DNA from: an uncultured Brachyspira sp.
Lineage (GTDB): Bacteria; Spirochaetota; Brachyspiria; Brachyspirales; Brachyspiraceae
Assembly: GCA_934725525.1 (NCBI GenBank)
Contig: CAKVCG010000010.1
Span: 1-21,264 of the forward strand
DNA: 21,264 nt
Reading direction: 5' to 3'
Shown here: positions 15,153 to 21,264 of the stretch, piece after piece
How the letters are laid out: each line of letters starts with the position of its first letter
Numbering within the stretch: the first letter of the stretch is position 1
The notes under the pieces: model-generated
The model's database searches: none
What the model was told of the DNA's origin: nothing
What the model saw: the letters and a program-made list of their open reading frames with translations, nothing else
Made by a program: the position numbers and the translations under genes

Positions 15153-15633
15153 TATCATAATTTATACGGACGGCGGATGCAGAGGAAATCCCGGACTCGG
15201 AGCTTGGGCTTCAATTCTTATAAGCGAAAAACATGCTTTGCGTCTTGAAATCGGAGAAAGCGAAGAGTTGACGACAAATAATAAAATGGAAATGAAAGCG
15301 GTTATAAAGGCTCTCGAGCGATTAAAAAAATCTCATAATATTAAAGTTTATAGCGACAGCGCATATTTGGTGAACGGAATGAACGAATGGATTTATTCTT
15401 GGCAAAAAAACAACTGGATTAAAAGCGACAAAAAGCCCGTTGAAAATAAAGAATATTGGATTAAATTAATAGAGCTATCGAAAAAGCATAATATAGAATT
15501 CATAAAAGTCAAAGGACACTCGGATAATAAAGAAAACGACAGAGCGGACAAAATAGTAAATATACTTATGGATAAGCATGAAAATACAAACGATATAGCG
15601 AGTTTTTATAATAAATCTCAAATAAATATTTAA
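15145..15633 (+). CDS. rnhA: Ribonuclease HI
   Basis: A 162-aa type 1 RNase H that cuts the RNA of RNA:DNA hybrids. The four carboxylates are in place: D9 in YTDGGCRGNPG, E49 in TTNNKMEMKA, D71 in VYSDSAY and D135 in NDRAD, plus the catalytic H125 in VKGHSDN. The handle region (about 83-100, with WQKNNWIKSDKKPV) is the standard basic protrusion. Its ATG lies within the last codons of nrnA (8-nt overlap), so translation is coupled. The C-terminal 20 residues are a variable tail. Confidence 0.96.
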   Translation: MDNIIIYTDGGCRGNPGLGAWASILISEKHALRLEIGESEELTTNNKMEMKAVIKALERLKKSHNIKVYSDSAYLVNGMNEWIYSWQKNNWIKSDKKPVENKEYWIKLIELSKKHNIEFIKVKGHSDNKENDRADKIVNILMDKHENTNDIASFYNKSQINI

Positions 15634-15688
15634 AAAAATTAAAGAATTAAATTATATAAAATCATATTTCATTTTTTTAATTTTATGA

Positions 15689-15694
15689 TATAAT
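15689..15694 (+). promoter_or_regulatory. Possible -10 box for the epimerase gene
   Basis: A perfect TATAAT lies 38 nt before the chosen ATG in a 99-nt gap. No convincing -35 box is found 16-18 nt upstream, and no terminator separates it from rnhA, so read-through from the cheW set is also possible. Confidence 0.3.
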
Positions 15695-15732
15695 TATTGC
15701 CGAATAAATTAAAATTAATTTTAGGATTCTAT

Positions 15733-16914
15733 ATGAATAATTTAAATAACTTATCGGAATTAAAAAAAGAATATCTATATATGCTTAAGGAAAATGTAAT
15801 TCCTTTTTGGCTAAAAAACGGACTCGATAAAAAAAATGGAGGCTATTGGACGGCTCTTGACAGAAAGGGAAGCGTTATAGACAGAGATAAATCCGTATGG
15901 TTTCAGGGAAGATTCGCTTGGGTTTTGTCTACTCTTTACGCGGATTTTGATAAAAAAGAAGAATATCTGGAAGCTGCAAAATTGGGAATAGATTTTTTGG
16001 AAAAATATTGTTTCGACAAAGACGGAGACGGAAGAATGTTTTTTAGAGTAACGGAAGACGGGAAACGCGTGATAAAGAGACTTCGATATTATTTTTCAGA
16101 GACTTTTTGCATAATCGCTATGGCTTCTTACTCGAGAGCGAGCGGAGATAAAAGTTATATAACGAAAGCGAGAGAGTTGCTTGAAAGAATCGAAAAAATT
16201 AAAAATGTTCTTATTCCAAAATTTGATATTAATCAGAGAGCTACAATTTCTTTCGGACCTCCTATGATAATGCTTGCAACCGTTCAGGAATTAAGAAAAG
16301 CGGATGAGGAAAACAGAGAATATTATAATAAATATATAGATAATCTTTTATCTCAAGTGAAAATATTTTTATACGAAGAGAAAAAAGCCGTTTTGGAACA
16401 ATGCAATCCCGATGGAACTTTGCAAGACCATTTTGAAGGAAGACAACTAAACCCCGGACATGCGATTGAATCCTCTTGGTTTATATTGAGAGAAGCGATT
16501 GAAAGAGATAACGATAAAAATTTAATAGAGCTTGGATTAAAAATTTTTGATTGGATGTGGGAATGGGGCTGGGATAAAGAGTATGGCGGAATAATACAAT
16601 TTATGGATGTTTTGAATAAACCTAAAAGCGATTATTGGCATGATATGAAATTCTGGTGGCCCCAAACCGAAGCGGCGATTGCGACTCTTTACGCTTATTA
16701 TTTCACTAAAGATAAAAAATATTTAGAAAAACATTTTATGGTAAAAGAATATACGAATAAATTTATAGATAAAGAATTTGGGGAATGGTTCGGTTATTTG
16801 CATAGAGACGGAAGTCTCTCGACCGATTTAAAAGGCAATATGTATAAAGGACCTTTTCATATTCCAAGAATGTATATGAAATGCATCGAGATTATAGATA
16901 TAATTAACGGTTAA
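15733..16914 (+). CDS. N-acylglucosamine 2-epimerase (AGE) family protein
   Basis: A 393-aa (alpha/alpha)6-barrel protein that most likely interconverts N-acetylmannosamine and N-acetylglucosamine, a step in sialic acid use. Family landmarks are GGYWTALDRKG, KSVWFQGRFAWVLSTLY, the NPGHAIESSWF motif (H243), FWWPQTEA (about 307-314) and KGPFHIPRMY (H376). The two histidines match those reported as essential in characterised AGE enzymes. I start at the ATG at 15733 because TTAGGA lies 6 nt upstream; the frame could open 12 codons earlier at a TTG. Other members act on mannose or cellobiose, so the substrate is inferred from the neighbouring sialidases. It converges on the sialidase set. Confidence 0.85.
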   Translation: MNNLNNLSELKKEYLYMLKENVIPFWLKNGLDKKNGGYWTALDRKGSVIDRDKSVWFQGRFAWVLSTLYADFDKKEEYLEAAKLGIDFLEKYCFDKDGDGRMFFRVTEDGKRVIKRLRYYFSETFCIIAMASYSRASGDKSYITKARELLERIEKIKNVLIPKFDINQRATISFGPPMIMLATVQELRKADEENREYYNKYIDNLLSQVKIFLYEEKKAVLEQCNPDGTLQDHFEGRQLNPGHAIESSWFILREAIERDNDKNLIELGLKIFDWMWEWGWDKEYGGIIQFMDVLNKPKSDYWHDMKFWWPQTEAAIATLYAYYFTKDKKYLEKHFMVKEYTNKFIDKEFGEWFGYLHRDGSLSTDLKGNMYKGPFHIPRMYMKCIEIIDIING

Positions 16915-16940
16915 ATAACATAATATTTCTCTTATAAAAT

Positions 16941-16966
16941 AGGGCTATCTACTTAAAGATAGCCCT
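16941..16966. terminator. Bidirectional terminator between the epimerase and outer-membrane protein genes
   Basis: A perfect 10-bp stem, AGGGCTATCT (16941-16950) with AGATAGCCCT (16957-16966), and a 6-nt loop. It lies 27 nt from each of the two convergent stop codons. T-rich sequence flanks both sides, though the tracts are interrupted. Confidence 0.65.
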
Positions 16967-16993
16967 TAATATATATTCTTTTATCTTCGGATT

Positions 16994-18226
16994 TTAGAAA
17001 TACCAAGCGACACCGCAAGAGGAATTCAAAACCAAAGTAGTCGTGGAAGCGGCGTATAAATCCCCTCCCAATCTCGTAGCTCCTCCCGTCTGTAGCTCTA
17101 AATATAATTCTAAATCCTTCACAGGCGTCACCGTCAATTCGGCATACACGACATAACCGAATGTATAGAACGGTCCCTTCCTCTCAACTCCAAGTAAACT
17201 TATCTTACCGCCGAAAATAGTCGCGGATAACGAAGGCTCTACATATAAGCTTACAAAATCATTCGAAGCCCTTAATCCTAACGGCAACGCTATGCCTATT
17301 CTATATATGCCAGATATAGGAACTCGTCCCTGCGGATTCGGTATACCGGGAACGCTCGCTATATAACCGCCCGATAATTTTTCCGTTCCAGTCGCATCGA
17401 ACGATAAACTCGTATAATCGAAACCATAAGGAGTTATATTAAAATTCTCTCCCTTATACTTGTTTAGCGTTCCGTTTAAGTTTTCCACAGTCTCCAATGC
17501 CTGACTATATAAAACTCGGATATACGGCTCTATCGATAAACTTCTCTCTGTAGGAAAATTGAAGTAGGCTCTAAAATCTACTCCTACAGAAGCTTGGTCT
17601 TTATAGATTGCCTTACTGCTCGGGTCTACATCGAATCCGCCATCCGATAATATCTTCGCGTAACTCATACGAGCATAACCGTAATAGACATATAGCCTCA
17701 ATTGACTTAAATAATCTATAAACTTATGAAAATAGTATCTCGCCTCCACAGCGGTAGACACTATAAAAGTATTCTTTATAAAATTATTTCCTACTCCTAT
17801 AGCTACGGGAATATTTAACCTTAAAGTATTATCCATAGCGGTAAGCATAATGGCGGGAGTATGAACCATATAATTGGAGTCCACATACTTAAATTGATAC
17901 GCTCCGCCTACGCTTATTAAATCCGACTTATAACCTACGGCTACGGCAACGGAAGGACGAAAATAACTGCTCAATTTATTATTCGTGGAAGAATCGTTCG
18001 TCCAATTGTCAAGTATGACGCCCGTAGTATTTCCCGTAACTCCGAAAGCGAGCCTCAAGTAATCGGTTTCGCAATCGTATAGAAAACCTATTTGGTCGGT
18101 TCTCGCTCTCAATTGGTCTTTATCCATTAAGAAATCTATAAAACTTCTACCGCTTCCGTCTCCATAGAATCCGAATAGACTCATAGGAATTAGAGTAAAA
18201 AGTAGTATTATGAGTAATTTTTTCAT
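16994..18226 (-). CDS. Outer-membrane beta-barrel protein, Brachyspira Vsp-like
   Basis: A 410-aa protein with a signal peptide (about 1-19, ending SLFG) and a mature part made of alternating, aromatic-rich strands that ends in WYF, as outer-membrane barrels often do. The mature N-terminus FYGDGSGRSFIDFLMDKDQL, followed by RARTDQIGF, closely resembles my recollection of the Brachyspira variable surface protein (Vsp) family; this should be tested by search. The ATG at 18226 has GGAG 7 nt upstream; the TTG two codons earlier is unlikely. It starts 31 nt after the sialidase stop codon, so it is probably co-transcribed with the two sialidase-like lipoproteins and could be a surface antigen or a sugar porin. 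Confidence 0.68.
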   Translation of the reverse strand: MKKLLIILLFTLIPMSLFGFYGDGSGRSFIDFLMDKDQLRARTDQIGFLYDCETDYLRLAFGVTGNTTGVILDNWTNDSSTNNKLSSYFRPSVAVAVGYKSDLISVGGAYQFKYVDSNYMVHTPAIMLTAMDNTLRLNIPVAIGVGNNFIKNTFIVSTAVEARYYFHKFIDYLSQLRLYVYYGYARMSYAKILSDGGFDVDPSSKAIYKDQASVGVDFRAYFNFPTERSLSIEPYIRVLYSQALETVENLNGTLNKYKGENFNITPYGFDYTSLSFDATGTEKLSGGYIASVPGIPNPQGRVPISGIYRIGIALPLGLRASNDFVSLYVEPSLSATIFGGKISLLGVERKGPFYTFGYVVYAELTVTPVKDLELYLELQTGGATRLGGDLYAASTTTLVLNSSCGVAWYF

Positions 18227-18257
18227 TAGCAATCTCCGTCCTTATGTTTAACCGTTT

Positions 18258-19616
18258 TTATTTTACTTTGCTATTATTATTCGTAGCCGTCTGATTAGTA
18301 TTAAACGGACCTTTATCCGCATTACTCGTAAGGTATTTCATATTTACTCTCATAAAGTATATAGGACCGTTCCAAGAGCCTCCTATTTCGGCTAATATGC
18401 CTATACTTCCGTCTTTAAGTATGGCTAATGAAGAATATCCCGCATTACCGCTATGCATCTGCTTACCTTTCCAAGTCTTGCCCTCGTCATAACTCCAATA
18501 CAATACTGGATTACCAGGCGGAGTTGAAGGTGTATAAGGGACGCTATCAAACATCGTTATGATTCTATTTTTATCCCAACCGTTTAAGGTAGAGGTATAA
18601 TATATTATATCTCCGTTTGAAGACGAAGAAGGCAATTCGCTTCGAGGTTCTGCCACGCCCCAAGTCTCGCCGTTATCGGTAGATTTTGCCAAGAATCTTT
18701 GATAAATACCTTCGGGTCTTATAGCCATTAATAGAGTTCCATCGTTAAGCTCGACTATTTTAGCCTCGCTTCCGCCTCTACTTGGATTTTTGGATATGCC
18801 AGGCGCGCCTTTAGATACATTCCAAGTAGCCCCTCCGTCATCCGTATATAGAACATGATTATATAAAGGCGAAGCATTAGTTCCTTTTCTAACATTTAAT
18901 ACAAACATTATTCTGCCGTTTCTAAGCTGAACTCCGTTTCCAGAAGTGGTAAATGCCCCATTCCAAGTTTTTCTATCAGGGTCTTTACAATTAGCTCCAT
19001 ATATTTTGTCGGTTATATCCACAGGTTCGCTCCAAGTCTTGCCGTTATTTCTGCCTATTATCAATCTCGTTTTTATAGGATTATTTGGCGTGGATTGTAT
19101 AAAACCTTGGTCGCCTACAACTAAACAGATGATATTTCCCGTTTTCCTATCCACGCAATATGCTCCATCCCCATAGCTTAAAGATTTGGATGTAGATGGA
19201 GGACTAATTCTTGTTTCAGTAGACCAAGTCTTACCGTTATTCGTGCTTTTTTTATACACAGTTTCTATAGGAGATTTAGGCACATCTCCTACACCTCCAA
19301 TTCTTTTATCGGCGAAGGCGAGCAAATCTCCGTTTGTAAGCTGTATCAAAGTCGGTATTCTATAATAGTTTCTTGCAGATTCAAGAGGGAATACTAGGAC
19401 TTTGTTAGGTTTAATAAAGGTATTGGTTACATCTTTACCTATCTCCCCTTTATACCCAGGTCCGCCAGTTTCGTTTAGATAACCAGTCCCGCCTCCTTGA
19501 TTATTGATACCGCTAAAAGAGAGACCGTCTCCAAAAGGATGTTTACAAGCCCAAACCAAAACTCCCGTAATTATAACGACTATAATTAAAGGAATAAAGA
19601 AATATCTTTTTCGCAT
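18258..19616 (-). CDS. Exo-alpha-sialidase (GH33-type) lipoprotein
   Basis: A 452-aa predicted lipoprotein (lipobox LVWAC, C24) with a six-bladed sialidase fold that would release terminal sialic acid from glycans at the cell surface. Five Asp boxes of the S-x-D/N-x-G-x-T-W kind are seen (starting at about 124, 188, 258, 312 and 375). The YRIP motif gives R86; D111 (GDVP) fits the general acid, E284 and R300 have the 16-residue spacing of the Glu and second Arg in known sialidases, and Y394 (AGYSSLAIL) fits the nucleophile. The third triad Arg is not found where it is expected, between residues 352 and 380. GGAG lies close before the ATG. It shares its N-terminal 24 residues almost exactly with the gene upstream. 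Confidence 0.85.
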   Translation of the reverse strand: MRKRYFFIPLIIVVIITGVLVWACKHPFGDGLSFSGINNQGGGTGYLNETGGPGYKGEIGKDVTNTFIKPNKVLVFPLESARNYYRIPTLIQLTNGDLLAFADKRIGGVGDVPKSPIETVYKKSTNNGKTWSTETRISPPSTSKSLSYGDGAYCVDRKTGNIICLVVGDQGFIQSTPNNPIKTRLIIGRNNGKTWSEPVDITDKIYGANCKDPDRKTWNGAFTTSGNGVQLRNGRIMFVLNVRKGTNASPLYNHVLYTDDGGATWNVSKGAPGISKNPSRGGSEAKIVELNDGTLLMAIRPEGIYQRFLAKSTDNGETWGVAEPRSELPSSSSNGDIIYYTSTLNGWDKNRIITMFDSVPYTPSTPPGNPVLYWSYDEGKTWKGKQMHSGNAGYSSLAILKDGSIGILAEIGGSWNGPIYFMRVNMKYLTSNADKGPFNTNQTATNNNSKVK

Positions 19617-19643
19617 AATTATCTCCTTAATTTAATTTTTCTA

Positions 19644-19689
19644 AACAAGGGGTTCTCGCCAAAGGCATCCCTACGGGCAACCCCTTGTT
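19644..19689. repeat. GC-rich stem-loop between the two sialidase genes
   Basis: AACAAGGGGTT (19644-19654) and AACCCCTTGTT (19679-19689) are perfect 11-nt inverted repeats around a 24-nt loop that itself contains GCC-AAA-GGC. It starts 5 nt after the stop of the upstream sialidase-like gene and ends 27 nt before the next ATG. No T run follows on the minus strand, so it is more like an mRNA-stabilising or attenuating hairpin, or an interspersed repeat, than a full terminator. Confidence 0.6.
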
Positions 19690-19694
19690 AGCTA

Positions 19695-20999
19695 TTAAAA
19701 CTTTACGCTCGTATCCGTAGAATAATTTATACTTTCCACTCCGCCAGTAAGCCAATATAAATTAAATCTCTTAAAATACATATCGCTGTTATCTTCCGTC
19801 AAAGTGGCAATCGTTCCGTCAGGTAAAACCGTTATAGCGCAGTAGCCTCCCTGTGAACCTGCAATAATCTCTTTAGTATATTTGTATTTAGAGGCAGTTC
19901 CTCCTTCAGGTTTTCCATGATTAAAATCGTTGTCCGTCAACATGACATTATAGCCCGTCTTATTTTCATAAGAAGTTACCATTAACGCGTATTGAGAGCC
20001 TGTAGGTTTAATATCTTTTCCGTTGAATTCATATCTTATGAAATCCGCATTCTTTCCCCATACTGGATTAGTAGTGTTTTCTGGAGAATTATTAAGAACC
20101 GTAATATCCCAATTTTTACCGCAATTAGTGGATAACATCCAATATGTATGACCAGATGCAATTGAAGTTCTCATATTAAGCAAAATATCTCCATTCGCAA
20201 GTTCTATGATTTTAGATATATGCGAACCAAAAGAGCCAATATTTTTCTTTTGTTCATTAGTGCTTCCACCTACTGTAAAACTCTTGCAGACAGAATTAAA
20301 GCTTCCGCCGTCATCTTCCGAATACATAATGGCTACATAACAGCCATTTTTATTTTTATCAGGGGCATTATAAAAATATGGGAACATTAATTTTTGAGAG
20401 CCTGAATTTCCGCCATGTCTTAAAGTTATGCCTTGTCCATAAGTCGCAAGACCGTCTGTGGCATTGTTACATACGGTTTTAACTCCAACGGAACTACTAT
20501 CTTGTTTAGTCCAAGTTTCGCCATCGTTTCTGCTTCTATAAAAAATAGTTTCGCTATTTGCCGAAGTAGTAGCTGTAGTAACGCCCAATAAAATATCGCC
20601 GTTATGACAATTGATAAAAAACGGATAACTATATCCATTTTCGGGAGTAAAATCCGAGTCTGTCCAAGTCATTCCCAAGTCGGAACTTCTTTTAATGGTA
20701 ACCGCGCCAGTAGTCGTTCCAGAGGCGGCAATTAAAACTTCTTTTGCCGTAACCGTCAACGCCGGTATTTGACCGCCAGTCGCTCCAGTAAACAATATAT
20801 CTTCATATTCATAGTCGGATTTCTGTTCCTCTTGCGAAAGATAACTTTTAACCGCTTCTTCTCCGCCACCGTTTTCAGCGCTACCTTCGTTTGAAACCCC
20901 CGGTATACTTCCCGCTCCCGTAGGATGTTTACAAGCAAAAACCAAAAGCCCCGCGATAATCATCGCAATTAAAGTAATAAAAATGTATCTCTTTCTCAT
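19695..20999 (-). CDS. Sialidase-fold lipoprotein lacking most catalytic residues
   Basis: A 434-aa predicted lipoprotein (lipobox LVFAC, C23) with four Asp-box-like repeats (RSSDLGMTW at 104, RSRNDGETW at 155, YSEDDGGSF at 226, LSTNCGKNW at 289) and so a sialidase-type beta propeller. The RIP motif reads QIP (Q77), so the first catalytic Arg is missing. The position 16 residues before the second Arg (R277) is Ile, not the usual Glu. No general-acid Asp is seen after the first motif and no third Arg before the Tyr. R277 and Y386 (GGYCAITVL) remain. It may be a glycan-binding protein. A strong GGAGG precedes the ATG. The signal region copies that of the downstream sialidase, so the two arose by duplication or share a swapped leader. 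Confidence 0.78.
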   Translation of the reverse strand: MRKRYIFITLIAMIIAGLLVFACKHPTGAGSIPGVSNEGSAENGGGEEAVKSYLSQEEQKSDYEYEDILFTGATGGQIPALTVTAKEVLIAASGTTTGAVTIKRSSDLGMTWTDSDFTPENGYSYPFFINCHNGDILLGVTTATTSANSETIFYRSRNDGETWTKQDSSSVGVKTVCNNATDGLATYGQGITLRHGGNSGSQKLMFPYFYNAPDKNKNGCYVAIMYSEDDGGSFNSVCKSFTVGGSTNEQKKNIGSFGSHISKIIELANGDILLNMRTSIASGHTYWMLSTNCGKNWDITVLNNSPENTTNPVWGKNADFIRYEFNGKDIKPTGSQYALMVTSYENKTGYNVMLTDNDFNHGKPEGGTASKYKYTKEIIAGSQGGYCAITVLPDGTIATLTEDNSDMYFKRFNLYWLTGGVESINYSTDTSVKF

Positions 21000-21025
21000 A
21001 AAGATACCTCCGTTAAATATATTTT

Positions 21026-21054
21026 TTTATAACAAGCGTTTAGAGATAAAACGC
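21026..21054 (-). promoter_or_regulatory. Weak promoter and 19-bp inverted repeat upstream of the sialidase set
   Basis: GCGTTT (21036-21041) and AAACGC (21049-21054) form an inverted repeat with a 7-nt centre. A TATAAA box (21031-21026, minus strand) lies just downstream of it, 26 nt before the sialidase-like ATG. The hexamer 17 nt upstream is GCGTTT, not a good -35, so the repeat would cover the -35 region. This is the arrangement expected of a regulator-dependent promoter, but the evidence is modest. Confidence 0.3.
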
Positions 21055-21187
21055 CAATTACCAAATTAAAGAATTTATAAAATGAAATTATAAAAGTAGA
21101 AAAATTATTTAATAAAAGAATGCCTAATAGGTAAACATAATAAGCGTTAAAAAATAAAGAAGCAAGGCAAAAGTTTAAATTACTGGA

Positions 21188-21264
21188 AATTGAATTGAAT
21201 TGAATTGAATTGAATTGAATTGAATTGAATTGAATTGAATTGAATTGAATTGAATTGAATTGAA
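21188..21264. repeat. (AATTG)n pentanucleotide tandem repeat, at least 15.4 copies, cut by the window edge
   Basis: An uninterrupted run of the unit AATTG fills 77 nt from 21188 to the end of the window, and its full length is unknown. It lies about 190 bp upstream of the first sialidase-like gene and about 157 bp upstream of its possible -10 box. The 21000-21187 stretch between holds no gene. Long perfect microsatellites of this kind change length by strand slippage. Confidence 0.95.

Noticed and set aside
20426..20938. Two minus-strand frames (20426-20638 and 20756-20938) within the sialidase-like gene
   Set aside because: They are in alternative frames of a gene whose Asp boxes are all in one frame; no sign of a frameshift was found.
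1..21264. CRISPR array, insertion sequence, prophage or defence island
   Set aside because: No regularly spaced direct repeats, transposase, integrase, phage or nuclease/helicase defence motifs were seen; the only tandem repeat is the AATTG tract at the right edge.

Overview
The window is AT-rich DNA that most likely comes from an anaerobic intestinal spirochaete of the genus Brachyspira. This is inferred from the strong A/T codon bias, a DUF4416 protein, a secreted small ankyrin-repeat protein, a CheW gene, and a terminal beta-barrel protein whose mature N-terminus (FYGDGSG...FIDFL...RARTDQIGF) resembles the Brachyspira variable surface protein (Vsp) family. The sialidases and N-acylglucosamine 2-epimerase fit a mucus-associated gut organism. 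The species cannot be fixed from the sequence alone.

Layout. (1) 1-3355, minus strand: a co-directional set running leftwards from a good promoter at 3398-3426: ABC ATPase, GldF-like permease, DUF4340 membrane-anchored protein, PgsA-type phosphatidyltransferase, and a gene start that leaves the window at position 1. (2) 3576-5749, plus strand: a DUF1385 (YqhQ-like) membrane protein, then an unrecognised single-membrane-span protein 2 nt downstream. (3) 5876-7069, minus strand: acetate kinase, separated from region 2 by two hairpin terminators. (4) 7150-7320: a GC-rich imperfect inverted repeat and a 22-bp palindrome, with no gene. (5) 7321-10108, minus strand: two tandem paralogous M30-like HEFQH zinc-peptidase lipoproteins and a small membrane-anchored protein. 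(6) 10317-12063, plus strand: RsgA GTPase, then a secreted ankyrin-repeat protein. (7) 12164-12742, minus strand: DUF4416. (8) 12891-15633, plus strand: tRNA-Lys and tRNA-Glu, then cheW-rbfA-nrnA-rnhA. (9) 15733-16914, plus strand: N-acylglucosamine 2-epimerase, converging on a three-gene minus-strand set (20999 to 16994): sialidase-like lipoprotein, sialidase lipoprotein, Vsp-like outer-membrane barrel. A (AATTG)n tract of at least 15 copies runs off the right edge upstream of that set.

How the genes work together. The right end reads as a surface glycan/sialic-acid locus: two cell-envelope lipoproteins with sialidase (BNR/Asp-box) folds, an outer-membrane barrel, and an epimerase that could take ManNAc (released from Neu5Ac by an aldolase not seen here) towards GlcNAc. 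One of the two sialidase-like proteins has lost most recognisable catalytic positions and may bind rather than cut. The tandem HEFQH lipoproteins add surface proteolysis. The cheW-rbfA-nrnA-rnhA block and rsgA are housekeeping genes (chemotaxis coupling, 30S maturation, small-RNA turnover, RNA:DNA hybrid removal). No CRISPR array, insertion sequence, phage gene or convincing new defence system is visible. The most unusual items are the catalytically degenerate sialidase paralogue, the pentanucleotide repeat upstream of it, and several small GC-rich hairpin elements, one of which has become the C-terminus of the DUF4416 protein.
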